Assembly (NCBI GenBank): GCA_964390645.1
Contig: CAYMLL010000086.1
Coordinates: forward strand, 1 to 24,232
DNA length: 24,232 nt
Reading direction: 5' to 3'
Source: CAYMLL01 sp964390645
Lineage (GTDB): Bacteria > Planctomycetota > UBA8108
Shown here: positions 21,530 to 24,232 of the stretch, piece by piece
Layout: every line of letters starts with the position of its first letter
How positions within the stretch are numbered: position 1 is the stretch's first letter
Notes under the pieces: generated by a model
What the model saw: only the letters and a program-made list of their open reading frames with translations
Database searches by the model: none
What the model was told of the DNA's origin: nothing
Program-made: the position numbers and the translations under genes

Positions 21530-23971
21530 ATGTCCCGAGGTTTCCAGGTTCGCCACATCGGAGTGCTGGTCGCCGCAGGTTGCACCCTGATCTCGCCCCC
21601 GAAGGCCTTCGCCCTCGACTGCGGCACCCCGGTGTCGGGAGAATCGATCACGCTGGAGAGGGTCCAGGGCGGATTCTCGCGTCCCGTCGATATGGTCTCC
21701 GTGCCCGGCGACAACGATCGTCTCTTCATCGTCGAGCAGACGGGAACGATCGCTGTCGTCGATCTGAGCACGCGCGCCGTCGTGTCGACGTTCCTGAACA
21801 TCGAGTCGGAGGTCGCATGCTGCGGCGAGCGAGGCCTCCTCGGACTTGCCTTCCACCCCGAGTACGACAGCAACGGACTCTTCTACGTCAACTACACGCG
21901 GGCATCCGGCAGCGTGTGCTCCTCCAGCCGGCCACCGGGCTGCAGCAACAACCGGAACTCCGAGACGGTGATCGCGCGCTATCGCGTTTCCGACGCCGAC
22001 CCGGATGTCGCCGACCCGGACTCCAGGACGATCCTGCTCACGTTCTGCCAGCCCTATTCCAACCACAACGGTGGTCAGATCGCCTTCGGACCGCACGACG
22101 GCTACCTCTACATCGGGACCGGGGACGGCGGCAGCGGCGGCGATCCCTGCGGCAGCGGCCAGCGAACCGACTCGCTCCTCGGCAAGCTGCTCCGTATCGA
22201 TGTCGACCGCCGCGATGGTGGCCTGCAGTACGCGATCCCGGCGGACAATCCCTTCGTCGACGACGGATCGATCCGTCCGGAGATATGGGCCCTCGGCTTG
22301 CGCAACCCGTGGCGATTCGACTTCGACACCGAGAGCGGGGATCTCTACATCGGCGACGTCGGACAGGGCTCGCGCGAGGAGATCGACCACCTCCCCGGTG
22401 GCAGTCCGGGTGGGGCGAATTTCCAGTGGCGTCGACGCGAGGGCGACCGCACCTACGACTCCCGCACCAGCTACGGACCCGGCACCCCGTCGGGACCGGT
22501 GTACGAGTATTCCCACGGCGCCGGCGTGTTTCGCGGCTGCTCCGTGACCGGCGGAGTCGTGTACCGCGGCTGTCGCATGCCGGACCTTCACGGGCGCTAC
22601 TTTTTCGCTGACTGGTGCAACGACTGGGTGGGATCGTTTCGCGTCGAGAACGGAGATGTGATCGATCTCCTCGACCACACCGCCGCGTTCAACGAAGGCA
22701 TCGCCCCGGCCCGCATCGAGTCGGTCTCCGCGTTCGGCACCGACGGTCGAGGAGAGGTCTACGTAGCAGACCATGATGGCATCATCTACCGCATCGTCTC
22801 GCGCTCCTGTCGGGTGAGTCGCCGGGTGCCTCGATCATACTCCTACGGCGAGGCCGACCCCGTCCGCGTGACTCTTGACGCGGTCTACATATCCCGCCCG
22901 ACGACCGTCATCGAGACGATCCCCGAGGGCTGGAGCTTCAACGACCCTGGCGGCGGCAGTATCGACGGACGCACGGTAGCCTTCGAGATCGAAGCCGACG
23001 TCCAGATCGTCTACGAGGTCGTCCCGGGACCACTCTGCGAGACGGTCGAGTTCGCCGGCGCCATCACCGGCGACGGTTGCGACACGGTCGTCCGTGGGAG
23101 CTCATCGGTCGAGTGTCTCGCGCCATCGTTCACTCTCGTCGATGAGGGAGACACGGTAGCGTACTTTCCCGGAGAGACGGAGCCGCCCACCGGCTGGAGG
23201 GCACGAGGGTTTGACGACGGGGACTGGAGCCACGGCGACCTCGGCATCGGCTACGGCGACGGAGACGACGCCACGATTCTCGACGACATGAGGAACCGCT
23301 ACGTCTCCGTTTACTGTCGGATGATCTTCGACCTCGCCGACCAGGATCTGAGGGTGAACGACGTCACCCGTGCGGAACTCGCCGTGCGGTTCGACGACGG
23401 CGTCGTCCTGCACCTCAACGGCACGGAGATCGGACGCGCGAACATGGCAGCCGGCGCGGTCTCGAACACCACGACCGCAGCGGTCACCGTCGGCAACGCG
23501 GCGTCCGTCTGCGACATCCTCGATGGCCCTGGCGACTCTGCCTCCGGCTGCGTGGTCATCCCTCTGCCGCTCGAGTACCTGGTCGGCGGAGAAAACGTGC
23601 TCGCGGCGAGTGTCCACAACGCATCGCCGAGCAGCTCCGACCTGACGTTCATCCCGACGCTCGTCGCACGAGGCTCGATCGTGCCGGCGGGCGCGCTCTT
23701 CCGCCGAGGCGACGTCGATGACAACGGCACCCTCGAGGTCACCGACGCGGTGCACATCCTGCTCTGGCTCTTCGCGGGCGCCGGCGCTCCCGGCTGCTTC
23801 GACAGCGCGGACGTCGACAACAACGGCAGCGGGGAGATCTCCGACGTCGTCGGGCTGCTCGGCTACCTCTTCCAGGCCGGCCCGCCTCCCATGGACCCGG
23901 GTCCGACGAGCTGCGGCCTCGACGACGAACCCGACGCCGGCTGTGACGATTACCGGAGCTGCGACGGCTGA
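21530..23971 (+). CDS. Secreted PQQ-type sugar dehydrogenase-like protein with galactose-binding-like and dockerin-like modules
   Basis: An 813-aa exported protein; signal peptide about 1-28 (KAFA before LDCG). Residues 41-422 are the six-bladed propeller of the soluble glucose/sorbosone dehydrogenase (GSDH, HHIP-like) family: RLFIVEQTGTIAVVD, GERGLLGLAFHPEYD, SNHNGGQIAFGPHDGYLYIGTGDGG, LGLRNPWRFDFD, YIGDVGQGSREEID, YFFADWC and VSAFGTDGRGEVYVADHDG. NHNGG and RNPWR belong to the region that binds PQQ in characterised members. A beta-rich linker (423-533) follows, then a galactose-binding-like module (534-717) homologous to the two in the upstream 1898-aa protein, and a dockerin-like end with two calcium loops (DVDDNGTLEVTD, DVDNNGSGEISD). 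About 21 cysteines suggest disulfides. Aldose oxidation is inferred; many relatives have unknown substrates. A 175-bp gap separates it from the DCC gene. Confidence 0.87.
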   Translation: MSRGFQVRHIGVLVAAGCTLISPPKAFALDCGTPVSGESITLERVQGGFSRPVDMVSVPGDNDRLFIVEQTGTIAVVDLSTRAVVSTFLNIESEVACCGERGLLGLAFHPEYDSNGLFYVNYTRASGSVCSSSRPPGCSNNRNSETVIARYRVSDADPDVADPDSRTILLTFCQPYSNHNGGQIAFGPHDGYLYIGTGDGGSGGDPCGSGQRTDSLLGKLLRIDVDRRDGGLQYAIPADNPFVDDGSIRPEIWALGLRNPWRFDFDTESGDLYIGDVGQGSREEIDHLPGGSPGGANFQWRRREGDRTYDSRTSYGPGTPSGPVYEYSHGAGVFRGCSVTGGVVYRGCRMPDLHGRYFFADWCNDWVGSFRVENGDVIDLLDHTAAFNEGIAPARIESVSAFGTDGRGEVYVADHDGIIYRIVSRSCRVSRRVPRSYSYGEADPVRVTLDAVYISRPTTVIETIPEGWSFNDPGGGSIDGRTVAFEIEADVQIVYEVVPGPLCETVEFAGAITGDGCDTVVRGSSSVECLAPSFTLVDEGDTVAYFPGETEPPTGWRARGFDDGDWSHGDLGIGYGDGDDATILDDMRNRYVSVYCRMIFDLADQDLRVNDVTRAELAVRFDDGVVLHLNGTEIGRANMAAGAVSNTTTAAVTVGNAASVCDILDGPGDSASGCVVIPLPLEYLVGGENVLAASVHNASPSSSDLTFIPTLVARGSIVPAGALFRRGDVDDNGTLEVTDAVHILLWLFAGAGAPGCFDSADVDNNGSGEISDVVGLLGYLFQAGPPPMDPGPTSCGLDDEPDAGCDDYRSCDG

Positions 23972-24042
23972 CTCCCCGGTTCCAGAGCCCGTGAGACCCG
24001 CTCCTGCGGTGTCTGTCCCCGGGCCGTGAAGGCGACAACTCC

Positions 24043-24062
24043 CGGAAGCCGACCGGCTCCCG
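24043..24062. terminator. Hairpin between convergent genes
   Basis: CGGAAGCC-GACC-GGCTCCCG is an 8-bp stem with one A-C mismatch and a 4-base loop, in the 107-bp gap between the convergent dehydrogenase-like gene and the partial gene at the right edge. No T-run is seen, so it may act through Rho or only protect mRNA ends. Confidence 0.35.
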
Positions 24063-24078
24063 AGCGAGCCCACGTCGC

Positions 24079-24232
24079 TCAGAGGTCGTCCCGGGTGACC
24101 CTGCCGAGTGCGGCGACGCTGAAGATCGTCGGGTAGAGCTTCTCGTAATACCAGAGGTTCGCGAAGTAGAAGCCGATCGGGGTGGCGTCGTCGAGTCCGC
24201 CCGTCTCGATGCGACGCGTGAGCCACTCGACT
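24079..24232 (-). CDS. C-terminal end of a squalene-hopene cyclase-type protein (cut by window edge)
   Basis: The minus strand from the right edge to the TGA at 24081-24079 encodes 50 residues in one open frame. The segment PIGFYFANLWYYEKLYP, followed by IFSVAALGRV, has the aromatic-rich spacing of the extreme C-terminus of squalene-hopene cyclases and related triterpene cyclases, where the protein ends shortly after a YFPLLALGRY-like stretch. If correct, the full gene would make hopanoid-type lipids at the membrane. The rest of the gene, including the catalytic DxDD motif, is outside the window, so the call rests on a short tail. A prenyltransferase/squalene-oxidase repeat protein of other function is possible. 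The gene is convergent with the dehydrogenase-like gene. Confidence 0.55.
   Translation of the reverse strand, partial: VEWLTRRIETGGLDDATPIGFYFANLWYYEKLYPTIFSVAALGRVTRDDL

Noticed and set aside
21248..22774. 508-codon open frame on the minus strand opposite the DCC and dehydrogenase-like genes
   Set aside because: It runs across two recognised genes and an intergenic gap, and shows no domain or plausible ribosome-binding site.

Overview
The window is a high-GC bacterial chromosome segment with strong G/C preference at third codon positions. This gives many long antisense shadow ORFs. The gene content fits the Planctomycetota or a close PVC-type lineage. The clues are two very large secreted proteins ending in a dockerin-like double EF-hand domain, lamin-tail and CotH modules, a Tat-exported Gfo/Idh oxidoreductase of the kind abundant in planctomycetes, and an LL-diaminopimelate aminotransferase. 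The assignment is an inference from protein style; no rRNA or marker gene is present.

Layout, left to right. (1) 3-719 (+): the 3' part of a fumarylacetoacetate hydrolase-family gene cut by the window edge. (2) 770-3217 (-): a Tat-exported Gfo/Idh/MocA oxidoreductase followed by an exported glycoside-hydrolase-like protein, with a strong hairpin between them. (3) 3517-4491 (+): an exported TraB/GumN-family protein with a 33-bp tandem repeat at its N-terminus. (4) 4654-5889 (-): dapL, for lysine and meso-DAP synthesis. It is divergent from a sodium:solute symporter at 6035-8203 (+). (5) 8326-14991 (-): a four-gene metal-efflux operon read leftward. Its order is a small histidine-rich membrane protein, a CusB-like lipoprotein adaptor, a CusA/CzcA-type RND pump and a TolC-like outer-membrane lipoprotein. 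(6) 15212-23971 (+): an exported cassette. It holds an 1898-aa mosaic protein (three lamin-tail domains, CotH kinase-like domain, beta-helix, two galactose-binding-like modules, dockerin-like end). A DCC/DUF393 thiol-disulfide protein follows with a 4-bp overlap. Last is a PQQ-type sugar dehydrogenase-like protein carrying the same galactose-binding-like and dockerin-like modules. (7) 24079-24232 (-): the C-terminal tail of what looks like a squalene-hopene cyclase-type protein.

How parts may work together. The RND set is a complete tripartite pump plus a His-rich extra component, pointing to efflux of a soft or transition metal. The cassette on the right shares one repeated module in three copies across two proteins and the same C-terminal domain, so both products are probably delivered to the same extracytoplasmic site. 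The DCC protein between them might serve cysteine chemistry. The least described elements are the His-rich operon leader gene, the shared triplicated module with its dockerin-like tail, and the 33-bp repeat in the TraB-family gene. No tRNA, rRNA, CRISPR array, insertion sequence or phage gene was seen.
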